Shown here one piece after another: positions 8,136 to 18,191 of a stretch of DNA of 64,000 nucleotides. Position numbers and translations under genes: made by a program. The stretch lies in contig CACZJZ010000001.1 of NCBI GenBank assembly GCA_902781655.1, positions 174,898-238,897 of the forward strand. Direction: 5' to 3'. Each line of letters starts with the position of its first letter. Within the stretch, counting starts at the first letter, position 1. The notes under the pieces were generated by a model. That model saw only the letters and a program-made list of their open reading frames with translations. It did not search any database and was not told the DNA's origin. The DNA comes from an uncultured Lachnospiraceae bacterium. Lineage in GTDB: Bacteria; Bacillota; Clostridia; Lachnospirales; Lachnospiraceae.

Positions 8136-10865
8136 TTGGCAAAAGAAGAAGTTTCCCCGATGATGAAGCTATATCTTGAAACAAAGAAGCAGGTCCCGGA
8201 TTGCATTCTGATGTACCGGATCGGGGATTTCTTTGAGATGTTTTTTGACGACGCAAAAACGGTTTCAAAGGAACTCGAGCTTACACTGACGGGGAAAAAC
8301 TGCGGTCTTGCGGAGCGCGCGCCCATGTGCGGCGTTCCCTTTCACGCGGTTGACACGTATGTGACCAGACTTGTGAACAAGGGATATAAGGTTGCTCTCT
8401 GCGATCAGGTGGAGGACCCAAAGCTTGCGAAGGGACTGGTCAAACGGGAAATCACCCGTATCGTCACTCCGGGCACAAATACTGATATGCAATCGCTCGA
8501 CGAGTCGAGGAACAACTTCCTTCTGTCCATTTATTACGGACAGGGAAGCCACGGCATTGCAGCGGCAGATATTTCCACAGGCGACTTCAGTGTGACAGAA
8601 GTGGACTCTGATCGGAAACTTCTGGATGAAATCATGAAGTATGCACCGAGTGAAATCATATGCAATGCCGCCCTGGAAATGAGCGGCATAGATCTTGGGG
8701 ATCTCAGAAGCCGTCTCAGCATGGCAGTCAATCCGCTTGATGCCCACTATTATGAAGAAAATACTGCCAGGCAGACGGTTCTCGACCATTTTAAAGTATC
8801 CAGCCTCATCGGTCTGGGACTTGATGATTTCCGCATGGGCACAGTAGCCGCAGGAGCATTGCTGCGTTATCTGTATGATACCCAGCTCAATGATCTGTCC
8901 AATCTGACTACCATCCGGCCATATCTTGCAAGCCGATACATGCTCCTCGACAGTTCGACCCGCAGGAATCTGGAGCTCACGGAAACCATGCGGGAGAAAC
9001 AGAAGCGGGGATCTCTTCTCTGGGTGCTTGACAAAACCAGAACAGCTATGGGCGCGCGTCTTCTGCACCAGTTTCTGGAGCAGCCGCTCGTAGACAGGGA
9101 GGAAATAGAGGGGCGCCTTGACGCGGTAGACACCTTATCCAAAAACAGCGTGGACCGCGATGAAATCCGGGAATATCTGCAACCGATCTATGACCTGGAG
9201 AGGCTGCTCACAAGGATATCCTACAAGTCAGTCAATGCCAGAGATCTGCTGGCATTTCGGCAGTCGTTGTCTATGTTTGCCCCGATACGCCAGTCGCTGC
9301 ACGGCATTCTTGATACGGGGTCGTCTGACACGGCGATTCCCTCCGGCGACAGCAAAACCGGCCAGACCGGATTTTCTCTTACATCTCCGGTAAAAGGAGA
9401 GTTGTACAGGCTCTACGATGAGATTGGAGAGTTTCGTGATCTGGTAGATCTGCTTGGCCGCGCTATCCCGGATGATCCGCCGCTCACAATCCGTGAGGGC
9501 GGCATTATCCGGGACGGATATGATCCGGACATCGACCATCTTCGGAAAGCAAAGACAGATGGAAAACAGTGGCTCATGCAGCTCGAGGAGGAGGACCGGA
9601 AGCGCACAGGCATCAAAAACCTGAAGATCCGTTACAATAAGGTCTTCGGCTATTATTTTGACGTCACCAATTCATTTCGGGATAAAGTGCCTTCCGACTA
9701 TGTGCGCAAACAGACACTGACCGGTTCAGAGCGTTATACCACACCGAAGCTGAAGGAACTTGAGGATACGATTCTGGGTGCGGAGGACAAGCTCAATACG
9801 CTCGAATATGATGCCTTCTGTGCCGTCCGGGATACCATCGGAGCGCAGATGGAAAAAATCCAGCGCTCAGCCAGAGCCATCGCCAGACTCGATGTGTATT
9901 GTTCCCTCTCCCTTGTGGCAGAGCGGAATCATTATATCCGTCCGAAGATCAATGACCGCGGCGCAATCAGCATCCGGAACGGAAGGCATCCGGTAGTGGA
10001 GCAGATGCTGTCCGGAGAGTTTGTCGCAAACGATTGTTTTCTTGACAATCGGAAAAAGGCAATCTCCATCATTACAGGACCAAACATGGCGGGAAAATCG
10101 ACTTACTTGCGTCAGGTTGCCCTGATCTCGCTGATGATGCAGATCGGCAGCTTTGTGCCCGCCGATTCCGCTGATCTATGCGTGGTCGACCGCATTTTCA
10201 CCCGTGTCGGAGCATCTGACGATCTGGGCAGCGGACAGAGTACCTTCATGGTGGAAATGAACGAGGTGGCGAATATTCTCCGCAACGCAACACCGCAAAG
10301 TCTTATCATCCTGGATGAGATCGGGCGGGGCACATCCACATACGACGGTCTTGCCATCGCCTGGGCTGTCATCGAACATATCAGCAATAAAAAAATACTC
10401 GGAGCGAAAACGCTGTTTGCCACGCACTATCACGAACTCACCGAACTCGAGGGCAAGATTGACAATGTCAATAATTACTGTGTGGCGGTCAAGGAAAACG
10501 GAGACGACATCGTTTTTCTCCGAAAGATCATCCGTGGCGGCGCGGATCGCAGTTACGGTATTCAGGTTGCCCGGCTGGCCGGACTTCCAGACATGGTTGT
10601 TGACCGCGCGAAGGAAATCCTGAGCCAGCTGGTGGACAGCGACATCACAGAAAAAGTCCAGTCCATTGCGGTCAAGAACGGATCCGGAAAGGAGAAGGTG
10701 ACGCATTATGACGAGGTGGATCTCGGACAGATGACGTTTTCTGCCACAGTTCGGGATGAGGACGTGCTGAAAGAGCTGAAAGAAATGAATCTCTCCGTTA
10801 TGACGCCGCTGGATGCTTTAAATACGCTTTACCGCCTCCAAAATGAACTGGTCAACCGGATCTGA
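8136..10865 (+). CDS. mutS: DNA mismatch repair protein MutS
   Basis: MutS recognises mismatches and recruits MutL. The 909-aa protein has the mismatch-reading Phe-X-Glu motif as DFFE (Asp31-Phe32-Phe33-Glu34), connector, lever and clamp regions, and an ABC-type ATPase with Walker A TGPNMAGKST (647-656), STFMVEM and the Walker B LIILDEIGRGTST block. The start codon is TTG at 8136, supported by AAGAGG 7 nt upstream and by the fit of MAKEEVSPMMKLYLE to family N-termini. A short Ser/Thr-rich insertion near residues 390-410 (GSSDTAIPSGDSKTGQTG) lies in the lever region. It is followed by a terminator-like hairpin and then mutL. Confidence 0.98.
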   Translation: MAKEEVSPMMKLYLETKKQVPDCILMYRIGDFFEMFFDDAKTVSKELELTLTGKNCGLAERAPMCGVPFHAVDTYVTRLVNKGYKVALCDQVEDPKLAKGLVKREITRIVTPGTNTDMQSLDESRNNFLLSIYYGQGSHGIAAADISTGDFSVTEVDSDRKLLDEIMKYAPSEIICNAALEMSGIDLGDLRSRLSMAVNPLDAHYYEENTARQTVLDHFKVSSLIGLGLDDFRMGTVAAGALLRYLYDTQLNDLSNLTTIRPYLASRYMLLDSSTRRNLELTETMREKQKRGSLLWVLDKTRTAMGARLLHQFLEQPLVDREEIEGRLDAVDTLSKNSVDRDEIREYLQPIYDLERLLTRISYKSVNARDLLAFRQSLSMFAPIRQSLHGILDTGSSDTAIPSGDSKTGQTGFSLTSPVKGELYRLYDEIGEFRDLVDLLGRAIPDDPPLTIREGGIIRDGYDPDIDHLRKAKTDGKQWLMQLEEEDRKRTGIKNLKIRYNKVFGYYFDVTNSFRDKVPSDYVRKQTLTGSERYTTPKLKELEDTILGAEDKLNTLEYDAFCAVRDTIGAQMEKIQRSARAIARLDVYCSLSLVAERNHYIRPKINDRGAISIRNGRHPVVEQMLSGEFVANDCFLDNRKKAISIITGPNMAGKSTYLRQVALISLMMQIGSFVPADSADLCVVDRIFTRVGASDDLGSGQSTFMVEMNEVANILRNATPQSLIILDEIGRGTSTYDGLAIAWAVIEHISNKKILGAKTLFATHYHELTELEGKIDNVNNYCVAVKENGDDIVFLRKIIRGGADRSYGIQVARLAGLPDMVVDRAKEILSQLVDSDITEKVQSIAVKNGSGKEKVTHYDEVDLGQMTFSATVRDEDVLKELKEMNLSVMTPLDALNTLYRLQNELVNRI

Positions 10866-10904
10866 TTGTCGCACACAATTCATCAAGGCAGAAGGTTCCT
10901 GTCC

Positions 10905-10935
10905 GGGGAAATACCATTCGATCATTTCCCCTTTT
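10905..10935 (+). terminator. terminator-like hairpin between mutS and mutL
   Basis: GGGGAAAT (10905-10912) pairs with ATTTCCCC (10924-10931) and is followed by TTTT. No clear promoter fits in the 31 nt before mutL, so this probably attenuates rather than ends transcription. Confidence 0.6.
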
Positions 10936-10966
10936 GTAAGCCACAGAGAATGCGGTCTGAGTGCAT

Positions 10967-13036
10967 ATGGAAATTCATGTTTTATCGGAAGACACCATCA
11001 ATAAAATAGCAGCAGGCGAGGTTGTCGAGCGGCCCGTCAATGTCGCGAAGGAATTGATTGAAAATGCGATAGATGCAGGCGCCACAGCGATCTCCTGTGA
11101 GATCCGCGACGGAGGAACGACGATGATCCGGGTGACCGATAACGGCTGCGGGATCGAACCCTCACAGATTACGAAGGCATTCATGCGCCATGCCACGTCC
11201 AAAATCACCGGAGAGGGGGATCTGTCGCGGCTTTCCACTCTGGGGTTCCGCGGAGAAGCACTCTCGAGTATTGCCTCCGTATCAGAAGTAGAGATGATCA
11301 CCAAAACCCGCGACAGACTCACAGGCACACGGGCCGTCAATTCCGGTCTCTGCCCCAACAATGAAGATGTGATCCCGCTCGAAATCAGTGAGGTTGGAGC
11401 GCCGGATGGCACGACTGTGATCGTACGGAATTTATTTTACAATGTGCCCGTGCGCAGAAAATTTCTGAAAACCCCTGTCACAGAAGCAGGCTACATCAGT
11501 GATCTGATCGAACATATGGCACTGTCTCATCCATGTATTTCGTTTCATTTCCGGGCAAATGGTCGGGAGAAGCTGCACACATCCGGAAGTGGCAACATCC
11601 GGGAGATCATCTACCGTATTTATGGAAGAGAAATAGCCAATACCATTCTGCCTGTTAATGCGGAGGATGAAGCCGGCGAGCTTAAACTGACCGGCTTCAT
11701 CGGGCGACCGGAAATCAGCCGCGGAACACGGAGCTTCGAGGTCTTTTTTGTAAATGGGCGTGTATTGGAAAGCCCGGTGCTGTCCAAAGGCCTTGAATCA
11801 GGATACCGGACCGATCTCATGCAGCACCAGTTTCCCTTTGCGATCCTATATCTTACCATGCCGCCTGCCATGGCGGATGTCAACGTACATCCCTCTAAAA
11901 AAGAGGTGCGTTTCTCAGACAGCCAGCGCATATATAATTTTATGGACACAGCTGTGCACCAAACGCTGCACAGAGAGGAACTGATTCCCATGGCGGATCT
12001 CCGCTCTGATGCCGAAATCAGAAAAGAAGCGGTGGCTGCACGACGCGCGGGAACCATTCCACACGAGGAGCCGTTTGAAAAAGCAGGGGCACCGTGGCAG
12101 CAGGGATTCGTATTCCAGGACGGCGGAGTGGTAACCTACGAGACACCGCAAAAATTGCCGTCTGATTCCATGATTCCTGATAAGGCCAGCTTGTCCATGC
12201 ATTCTGATCGCCCACCGCTGTCAGGCACATCGGTGGATGATGACAGACCAGCAGACAGTACCGCAGAACAGATAGCCTGCATCGCTGCACAGCCAAAACA
12301 GACCGATATCGAAGACCAGTTCTTCATTGATCATCTGCCTGAGCCGAAGCCGCACCAGGCTGACTGTACGAAGGTGGCAGACAGGGAGAAAAGCCATGCC
12401 ATTTCTCCTTTGCCTCCTGCACGGGAGCGACTGTTTACGCAGGAGCGGGCGGAAACATTCCGTATCGTCGGACAAATTTTTCGCACCTACTGGATCATCG
12501 AGACAGGAAAGCGCCTTTTGCTTGTAGATCAGCATGCCGCACATGAAAAAGTGCGCTATGAGCACCTGATGCATCAGTACCGCATGCGTCAGCAGGAGCC
12601 CGTTCCGTCACAGATGCTGATGCCTCCGGCTGTCATCACCTTCAGCGGAAAAGAAGAGTCCTGCTTCCTGGAGCTGCAGCCGCTGCTTTCCTCCATGGGC
12701 TTTGAGACGGAAAATCTCGGAGGCGGCTCCTATGCAATCCGTGCTGTTCCGCTGGAATTATATGGCTCCAGTCCGGTTCCGCTCCTTCAGACGATCATTG
12801 ACGAACATCTGAGCGGCAAAATGGGAGGCGACCCACAGGACATTCTTGCACGAATTGCCACAGAATCCTGCCGGGGTGCTGTCAAGGGAGGCGATGCCTT
12901 GTCCACGGAGGAAGCAAAAGCTCTTATCCGTGAGATGCTTACACTTGACAATCCTTATCACTGTCCCCATGGCAGGCCTACCTGCATTGAACTGACAGAA
13001 CAGGATATCGAACGACGTTTCCGCCGTATTGTATAG
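10967..13036 (+). CDS. mutL: DNA mismatch repair protein MutL (endonuclease-type)
   Basis: MutL couples MutS to strand removal. The GHKL ATPase motifs are intact near the N-terminus: KELIENAIDAGA, VTDNGCGI and GFRGEALSSIASV. The C-terminal domain carries the endonuclease motif DQHAAHEKVRYE and the CPHGRPT zinc-site motif, so this is the nicking form found in bacteria without MutH. A poorly conserved linker lies between (about residues 330-490). Start set at ATG 10967 (MEIHVLSEDTINKIAAGEVV) because it fits the family N-terminus; a GTG at 10961 is an alternative. Neither has a strong ribosome site. The protein is 689 aa. Confidence 0.96.
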   Translation: MEIHVLSEDTINKIAAGEVVERPVNVAKELIENAIDAGATAISCEIRDGGTTMIRVTDNGCGIEPSQITKAFMRHATSKITGEGDLSRLSTLGFRGEALSSIASVSEVEMITKTRDRLTGTRAVNSGLCPNNEDVIPLEISEVGAPDGTTVIVRNLFYNVPVRRKFLKTPVTEAGYISDLIEHMALSHPCISFHFRANGREKLHTSGSGNIREIIYRIYGREIANTILPVNAEDEAGELKLTGFIGRPEISRGTRSFEVFFVNGRVLESPVLSKGLESGYRTDLMQHQFPFAILYLTMPPAMADVNVHPSKKEVRFSDSQRIYNFMDTAVHQTLHREELIPMADLRSDAEIRKEAVAARRAGTIPHEEPFEKAGAPWQQGFVFQDGGVVTYETPQKLPSDSMIPDKASLSMHSDRPPLSGTSVDDDRPADSTAEQIACIAAQPKQTDIEDQFFIDHLPEPKPHQADCTKVADREKSHAISPLPPARERLFTQERAETFRIVGQIFRTYWIIETGKRLLLVDQHAAHEKVRYEHLMHQYRMRQQEPVPSQMLMPPAVITFSGKEESCFLELQPLLSSMGFETENLGGGSYAIRAVPLELYGSSPVPLLQTIIDEHLSGKMGGDPQDILARIATESCRGAVKGGDALSTEEAKALIREMLTLDNPYHCPHGRPTCIELTEQDIERRFRRIV

Positions 13037-13059
13037 GATAACAGGCTTTTTTCCTGCGG

Positions 13060-13080
13060 GTGCCGCAAAGGAAGCGGCAC
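13060..13080 (+). promoter_or_regulatory. leader hairpin of the GTGCCGC family upstream of miaA
   Basis: Perfect 7-bp stem GTGCCGC (13060-13066) / GCGGCAC (13074-13080) with loop AAAGGAA. It ends 11 nt before ATG 13092. The loop contains AGGA. Confidence 0.7.
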
Positions 13081-13091
13081 CGGGTATAGAT

Positions 13092-14144
13092 ATGTGTGAA
13101 GAGATGAAAACGAAAGCAGGCCAGACTGCCGGAAGAAGCTTCTGTCACGTTCTGCCCCCGGACGGTAGTGCGCTGGACACCAGACCGCCTCTGGTCATCA
13201 TTGCGGGGCCGACGGCAGTCGGAAAAAGTGAAGCGGCAGTAGAACTTGCCCTGCGAATTCATGGAAGCATTATTTCCGCTGATTCCATGCAGGTCTACCG
13301 GGGCATGGACATTGGTACTGCTAAAATTCGTCCGGATCAGCGAAAGGGTATTCCGCATTATCTGATTGATTTGATAGACCCCCGGGAGAGCTGGAGTGTT
13401 GTGCAGTTTCAGAAGGAGGCCAGAAAAGCGCTTGCGGAGATATATCGGGAGAGTCGAATTCCCATTCTTTGCGGCGGAACCGGATTCTATATTCAGGCCC
13501 TGCTGTATGATATTGATTTTACAGCAATGCAGGAGGATCTGCCCCTCAGAGAATCCCTTCTGGCATTATACCGCCAGGCTGGGCCGGAGGCGCTTCACGA
13601 GAGACTCCGCGCCGTAGATCCAGTCTCAGCAGAGGTAATCCACCCGAACAATGTCAAGAGAGTCATCCGTGCGCTCGAGTACTATGCTGCATGCGGTAAG
13701 CCTATTTCTGCCCATAACGAAGCAGAAAAGAGCAGACCAGCAGCCTTCCGGTCAGCCTCCTTTGTTCTTTGGATGGAACGAGAAACGCTGTATCGGAGAA
13801 TTGACGACCGGGTTGACCGAATGTTTGAAGCAGGTCTGGTAGACGAGGTCCGTCAGCTGAAAGAGAAGGGACTCCGGGAGACGGATGTGTCGATGCAGGG
13901 CCTTGGTTACCGTCAGGTTCTTGCTGCACTGAATGGAACTATTTCCATGGAAGAAGCCAGAGCGCGAATCAAGCAGGAAACCCGTCATTTCTCCAAACGA
14001 CAGATTACCTGGTTTCGCAGGGAGCCGCAGTTCCAGTGGATTAACCGATCCGATTATCCTGATACTGCCGCACTGGCGGAGGATCTGGACATCAGAGTCA
14101 ACGCGATCTTTGGGCAGATGAACCTGCCCTGCAGAAAGGAATAA
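13092..14144 (+). CDS. miaA: tRNA dimethylallyltransferase
   Basis: MiaA transfers a dimethylallyl group to A37 of tRNAs reading UNN codons, making the substrate for MiaB. It has the P-loop IIAGPTAVGKSEAA and the family block SADSMQVYRGMDIGTAK, followed by GGTGFYIQALLYDID and the DxxxRxIRALE-type substrate region. The frame extends upstream to a TTG inside the end of mutL. ATG 13092 is preferred because the earlier start would put the leader hairpin inside the coding region and add residues with no family match. That gives 350 aa, still about 35 residues longer than usual at the N-terminus. It follows mutL, as is common in Clostridia. Confidence 0.94.
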   Translation: MCEEMKTKAGQTAGRSFCHVLPPDGSALDTRPPLVIIAGPTAVGKSEAAVELALRIHGSIISADSMQVYRGMDIGTAKIRPDQRKGIPHYLIDLIDPRESWSVVQFQKEARKALAEIYRESRIPILCGGTGFYIQALLYDIDFTAMQEDLPLRESLLALYRQAGPEALHERLRAVDPVSAEVIHPNNVKRVIRALEYYAACGKPISAHNEAEKSRPAAFRSASFVLWMERETLYRRIDDRVDRMFEAGLVDEVRQLKEKGLRETDVSMQGLGYRQVLAALNGTISMEEARARIKQETRHFSKRQITWFRREPQFQWINRSDYPDTAALAEDLDIRVNAIFGQMNLPCRKE

Positions 14145-14151
14145 TAGAACT

Positions 14152-15438
14152 ATGTCTTTACAAAGCATTTACAAGGATCTTGGCATCTCGGAACCGGTAC
14201 TCCATGCCGCGAATCCGGTTCTGGCACATCTTGCCCCACGTTTCCGCCATATTGACGAAATCGCAGAAGAAAACCAGTTAAAGGTTATCGGTGCCATGCA
14301 GAAGGCACATATCGGGGAAGCCAGCCTTATCGGCACCACCGGATATGGGTATGACGATATCGGACGTGAGGGACTTGAGGCATCCTACGCAGCGTATTTT
14401 CATACAGAAGATGCCCTGGTGCGTCCTCAGATCACCTGCGGCACCCATGCACTGGCTCTCGCTCTGATGAGCAATCTCAGACCCGGCGATGAAATGCTGT
14501 CCGCTTCAGGCAGGCCGTATGACACGCTCGAAGAGGTGATCGGCATCCGTCCGTCAAGAGGCTCCCTTGCCGAATATGGGATTTCCTATCGCCAGGCAGA
14601 TCTTGATTCTGACGGCCATATTAGTTTTGAAAACATTCTGAGCGAACTGACCCCGAAAACAAGACTGGTAGAAATTCAACGCTCCAGGGGATATCTGACA
14701 AGACCCACATTTTCCGTATCCGAGATCGGCGAAGCAATCGACTTTATACACAGCAGGAGACCGGATGTCATCGTCATGGTCGACAATTGCTATGGTGAAT
14801 TTACGGAAAACATTGAGCCTTCTGATGTCGGTGCGGACATGGTGGTCGGATCACTGATCAAAAACCCGGGAGGAGGACTTTCACCCACAGGCGGGTATAT
14901 CGCCGGGACCAGGGAATGTGTGGAAAATGCAGCTGTCAGACTCACTTCCCCGGGCCTCGGTAAAGAAGTCGGCGCAACCTGCGACCTGCTCCGTCCAATG
15001 TTCCAGGGCTTTTTCTTTGGTCCGACGGTGACTGCATCCGCTGTGAAGGGCGCTATATTTGCCGCTGCGATATATGAAAAGCTGGGATTTGACACCTTTC
15101 CAAATTCCTCGGAGGAGCGCCATGACATTGTGCAGGCAATCACCTTTCACCGCCCGGATGCCATGATTGCATTCTGCCAGGGAATTCAAGCCGCTTCGCC
15201 GATCGATTCTTTTGTCACTCCCTACCCGGATGATATGCCGGGCTACGTCTCGCAGGTCATCATGGCCGCCGGTGCCTTTGTATCCGGTTCTACCATGGAA
15301 CTATCTGCGGACGGACCGATGCGTGAGCCCTATACTATCTACTATCAGGGAGGTCTCACATGGCAGCACGCAAAATTCGGAATATTAAAGAGTGTTCAGA
15401 CCATGCTGGACAGGGGAATCTTGACCCTTCCGGCATAA
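14152..15438 (+). CDS. PLP-dependent methionine gamma-lyase family protein (YnbB-type)
   Basis: A 428-aa fold-type I PLP enzyme of the group annotated as methionine gamma-lyase or aluminium resistance protein (YnbB in B. subtilis, where it also sits close to miaA). The Schiff-base lysine is in GSLIKNPGGGLSP, and the cofactor-binding Asp is in VMVDNCYGEF. The substrate is not established for this family; a role in C-S bond cleavage is inferred from related enzymes. ATG start 7 nt after the miaA stop. Confidence 0.9.
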   Translation: MSLQSIYKDLGISEPVLHAANPVLAHLAPRFRHIDEIAEENQLKVIGAMQKAHIGEASLIGTTGYGYDDIGREGLEASYAAYFHTEDALVRPQITCGTHALALALMSNLRPGDEMLSASGRPYDTLEEVIGIRPSRGSLAEYGISYRQADLDSDGHISFENILSELTPKTRLVEIQRSRGYLTRPTFSVSEIGEAIDFIHSRRPDVIVMVDNCYGEFTENIEPSDVGADMVVGSLIKNPGGGLSPTGGYIAGTRECVENAAVRLTSPGLGKEVGATCDLLRPMFQGFFFGPTVTASAVKGAIFAAAIYEKLGFDTFPNSSEERHDIVQAITFHRPDAMIAFCQGIQAASPIDSFVTPYPDDMPGYVSQVIMAAGAFVSGSTMELSADGPMREPYTIYYQGGLTWQHAKFGILKSVQTMLDRGILTLPA

Positions 15439-15499
15439 GACTACCTGCCGATGATATCAGCGGCGGGCAGCTCTGGTTCTGTGCGCCGGGAAATCATAA

Positions 15500-15528
15500 T
15501 TGTGCAATCTCGTCAAATATCCTACAAT
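15500..15528 (+). promoter_or_regulatory. promoter upstream of radC
   Basis: TTGTGC (15500-15505) and TACAAT (15523-15528) with a 17-nt spacer. This would serve radC and possibly the whole mre operon. Confidence 0.55.
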
Positions 15529-15579
15529 AAGGTTTCAGGATCCCTCTGACTGCCCGGAGAGACAGGAAAGGTGGATCTT

Positions 15580-16281
15580 ATGACACAGGATGAAATGCCC
15601 TATGAGAGGTTTATGCGCTGCGGCGCAGAGAGTCTCACAGACGCGGAACTTCTGGCGATCATCATCCGCACCGGGGCGCCGGGCCGGAATGCAATGGAGA
15701 TCGGACGGAGAATTCTGACAGAAAACGGTCAGCATGAACCGGATCTGACTGTGCTGTACCGCACAGACCTGAAATCTCTTACAGCCATATCCGGAATTGG
15801 AGAAGTGAAGGCCGTCAAAATATTGTGCCTCAGGGAACTCTCCAAGCGGCTCTCCATGCGCCAGGCCAGACCTGCTCTGTGCTTTCGGGAACCTTCGACG
15901 ATTTATGCGTATTATGGAGAGAAACTTCGCCACGAACCAAGAGAGCACCTGATTCTGCTTCTCCTCAATCGCCGACTGACCCTGCAGCGGGAGGTGCACT
16001 GCACCATCGGGACAGCGGACACCACTCTGGTCCCATCGCGGGAAATCCTCTCCACCGCACTGCGGGAAGGTGCCGCTGGTTTTATCCTGCTGCACAATCA
16101 TCCGAGCGGCGATCCGACGCCGAGCCAGGCTGACATAGCCGTGACACAGGAACTGGACCAGGCATCCAGGCTGGTCCATGTGATGTTTCACGACCATATT
16201 ATTATCGGTGACACCTATATCAGCCTCCGGCAAATGGGATATCTTGGAACTGGTCAGGGGGAAGCCGGAGAAAAACAGTAG
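15580..16281 (+). CDS. radC: RadC family JAB/MPN-domain protein
   Basis: A 233-aa protein with an N-terminal helix-hairpin-helix region (LKSLTAISGIGEVKAVKI) and a C-terminal JAB/MPN metalloprotease-like domain carrying the zinc motif HNHPSGDPTPSQAD. The repair role once given to RadC is not well supported; the biochemical activity is unknown. The ATG at 15580 is favoured because AAGGTGGATC directly precedes it; a GTG at 15571 is possible. It sits immediately upstream of mreB, the order usual in Firmicutes. Confidence 0.94.
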   Translation: MTQDEMPYERFMRCGAESLTDAELLAIIIRTGAPGRNAMEIGRRILTENGQHEPDLTVLYRTDLKSLTAISGIGEVKAVKILCLRELSKRLSMRQARPALCFREPSTIYAYYGEKLRHEPREHLILLLLNRRLTLQREVHCTIGTADTTLVPSREILSTALREGAAGFILLHNHPSGDPTPSQADIAVTQELDQASRLVHVMFHDHIIIGDTYISLRQMGYLGTGQGEAGEKQ

Positions 16282-16302
16282 ATAAATGGAGGTAGCATCT
16301 TG

Positions 16303-17313
16303 ATGAACAATACGTTTGCCATCGATCTGGGCACGAATAATATCAAGATTTATAATGCGGCGACGGACAAAATCATGGTTCAGAAGAACATGATCGCCAT
16401 CGAGAACAAGAAGAATATGATTGCGTTCGGTGACTCTGCCTATGAGATGTATGAAAAAAGTCCCGCAAATATTCGTGTCTCCGGTCCGATCACAAACGGC
16501 GTGATTGCCGACATCAACAACATGGAGCGACTGATCAAAAGCTTCATCACCTATGAGAATAAAGGTGCAGTCCGTGCCGCAGACTATTTTATTGCGGTCC
16601 CCACTGACGTCACGGAAGTGGAGCGGAGAGCTTTCTATGATCTTCTGAAGGATGCCGGCATCAAGGCAAAAAAAATACTTGCCGTGGAAAAAGCTGTGGC
16701 TGACGGTCTGGGCATGGGAATTGATGTTAAAAATTCTCAGGGCGTCCTGGTCGTGGATGTCGGCTATGATACAACTGAGATATCCATTCTTTCCCTGGGA
16801 GGGATCGTGCTGTCCAAGCTGATAAAGGTCGGCGGTCACGTTTTTGATACGTCCATCGTCAATGCGGTCCGGCGCGAATACAATCTGGTCATTGGTTCCA
16901 AGACAGCGGAGGGGGTCCGCATCAGTTTCAATGACATCAGTAAGAATGAGGGGAAGGCGACTGTCTATGGAAGAGATATCGTAACCGGACTTCCGGTGGA
17001 GCGGACGCTGACCCACGAATTTGTTTCCCAGAGTCTGCAGGAGAATTTTCATACTATTGTTGATAATATCAAGGTGATTCTTGAGAGAACGCCGCCGGAA
17101 CTTTCAGCAGATATTTACCGCCATGGTCTGTTTATGACCGGCGGGGCCTGTCAGGAAGAGGGGCTGGCAGACGCCGTGGCTGAGGAGGTGCGACTCCGTG
17201 TCAATATTGCGGAAAGCCCCATCAATTCCTGCGCTCTTGGTCTGTCGCAGGTAATCAAGAAGTCCAATTATCGCTCGCTTGCCTATACCATCGAGGGATT
17301 AGGAAAATCATGA
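16303..17313 (+). CDS. mreB: rod shape-determining protein MreB
   Basis: An actin-like ATPase that forms membrane-associated filaments guiding sidewall peptidoglycan synthesis. At 336 aa it has family length, with the phosphate-1 loop FAIDLGTNNIKIY at the N-terminus, the phosphate-2 region VVDVGYDTTEISIL and the adenosine motif MTGGACQEEGLAD. ATG 16303 has GGAGG 10 nt upstream. Its stop overlaps mreC by the ATGA arrangement. Sequence alone does not tell whether this is the only MreB paralogue in the genome. Confidence 0.95.
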   Translation: MNNTFAIDLGTNNIKIYNAATDKIMVQKNMIAIENKKNMIAFGDSAYEMYEKSPANIRVSGPITNGVIADINNMERLIKSFITYENKGAVRAADYFIAVPTDVTEVERRAFYDLLKDAGIKAKKILAVEKAVADGLGMGIDVKNSQGVLVVDVGYDTTEISILSLGGIVLSKLIKVGGHVFDTSIVNAVRREYNLVIGSKTAEGVRISFNDISKNEGKATVYGRDIVTGLPVERTLTHEFVSQSLQENFHTIVDNIKVILERTPPELSADIYRHGLFMTGGACQEEGLADAVAEEVRLRVNIAESPINSCALGLSQVIKKSNYRSLAYTIEGLGKS

Positions 17314-18191
17314 GCCCGGTTATACGAAAGCAAAAGGAAAAGTTTCATCTGCCGCCAAGATACTGGCTGCTAATTGTATCCGGCCTTTGTATACTTATGA
17401 TGGTGCTGACCTATACAACGCCTGTCGTTGCTACACCTTTTTACTCGCTGGTGAGCTATGTCGTGATTCCTGTCCAGGACGGCGTGACGGCAGTTGGCTC
17501 CTGGATGGTCGGCAAAGCGCAGATGATGCAGAAAATCTCTGATCTTCTGGCGGAGAACGCAGCACTGCAGGATCAGGTGGACGATTTGATCACCGAGAAC
17601 ACAACACTGCAGCAGGAGAGGTATGAACTGACACGCCTCCGGGAACTGTACGATCTGGATGCGGAGTATTCCTCCTATAAGAAAACGGGTGCAAGAGTGA
17701 TCGCGCGGGATGCCGGAAACTGGTATCACAGCTTCGTGATCAATAAAGGAACAAAGGACGGTCTCGCCGTCGATATGAATGTCATTGCAGGCAGCGGGCT
17801 TGTAGGAAGGATCACGGCGGTAGGCCCGAACTGGGCAAGAGTGATCAGTATTATCGATGATCATTCCAATGTGAGCGCCATGATCCTGTCAACCTCGGAC
17901 AATCTGATTGTATCCGGCAATCTGACAGATTATGCGGAGGGCGTGATTGACTTCTCCAAGTTGAAAGATACCGCGGATCAGGTCGTAGAGGGGGACAAAG
18001 TCGTCACATCCAACATCAGTGACAAATATCTTCCCGGCATTCTGATCGGATATATCAATTCGATCTCTCCCGATGCCAATAACCTGACAAAATCCGGCAC
18101 AGTGACTCCCGCTGTTGATTTCAGCCACCTCGATACTGTACTGGTAATTCTGGAGACCAAACAGCAGGTCCCGGATGACAATCATTCATGA
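17310..18191 (+). CDS. mreC: rod shape-determining protein MreC
   Basis: The 293-aa protein has one N-terminal membrane segment (about residues 18-38), a coiled coil (about 65-110, QKISDLLAENAALQDQVDDL) and the extracellular MreC beta domain. It links MreB inside to PBP2 and RodA at the membrane. Start and stop overlap its neighbours by 4 nt each, showing tight translational coupling within mreBCD. Confidence 0.95.
   Translation: MSPVIRKQKEKFHLPPRYWLLIVSGLCILMMVLTYTTPVVATPFYSLVSYVVIPVQDGVTAVGSWMVGKAQMMQKISDLLAENAALQDQVDDLITENTTLQQERYELTRLRELYDLDAEYSSYKKTGARVIARDAGNWYHSFVINKGTKDGLAVDMNVIAGSGLVGRITAVGPNWARVISIIDDHSNVSAMILSTSDNLIVSGNLTDYAEGVIDFSKLKDTADQVVEGDKVVTSNISDKYLPGILIGYINSISPDANNLTKSGTVTPAVDFSHLDTVLVILETKQQVPDDNHS

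Noticed and set aside
15535-17052. 505-codon open frame on the minus strand across radC and mreB
   Set aside because: It lies antisense to two well-conserved genes, has no ribosome site or recognisable domain, and its length follows from the codon use of the genes on the plus strand.
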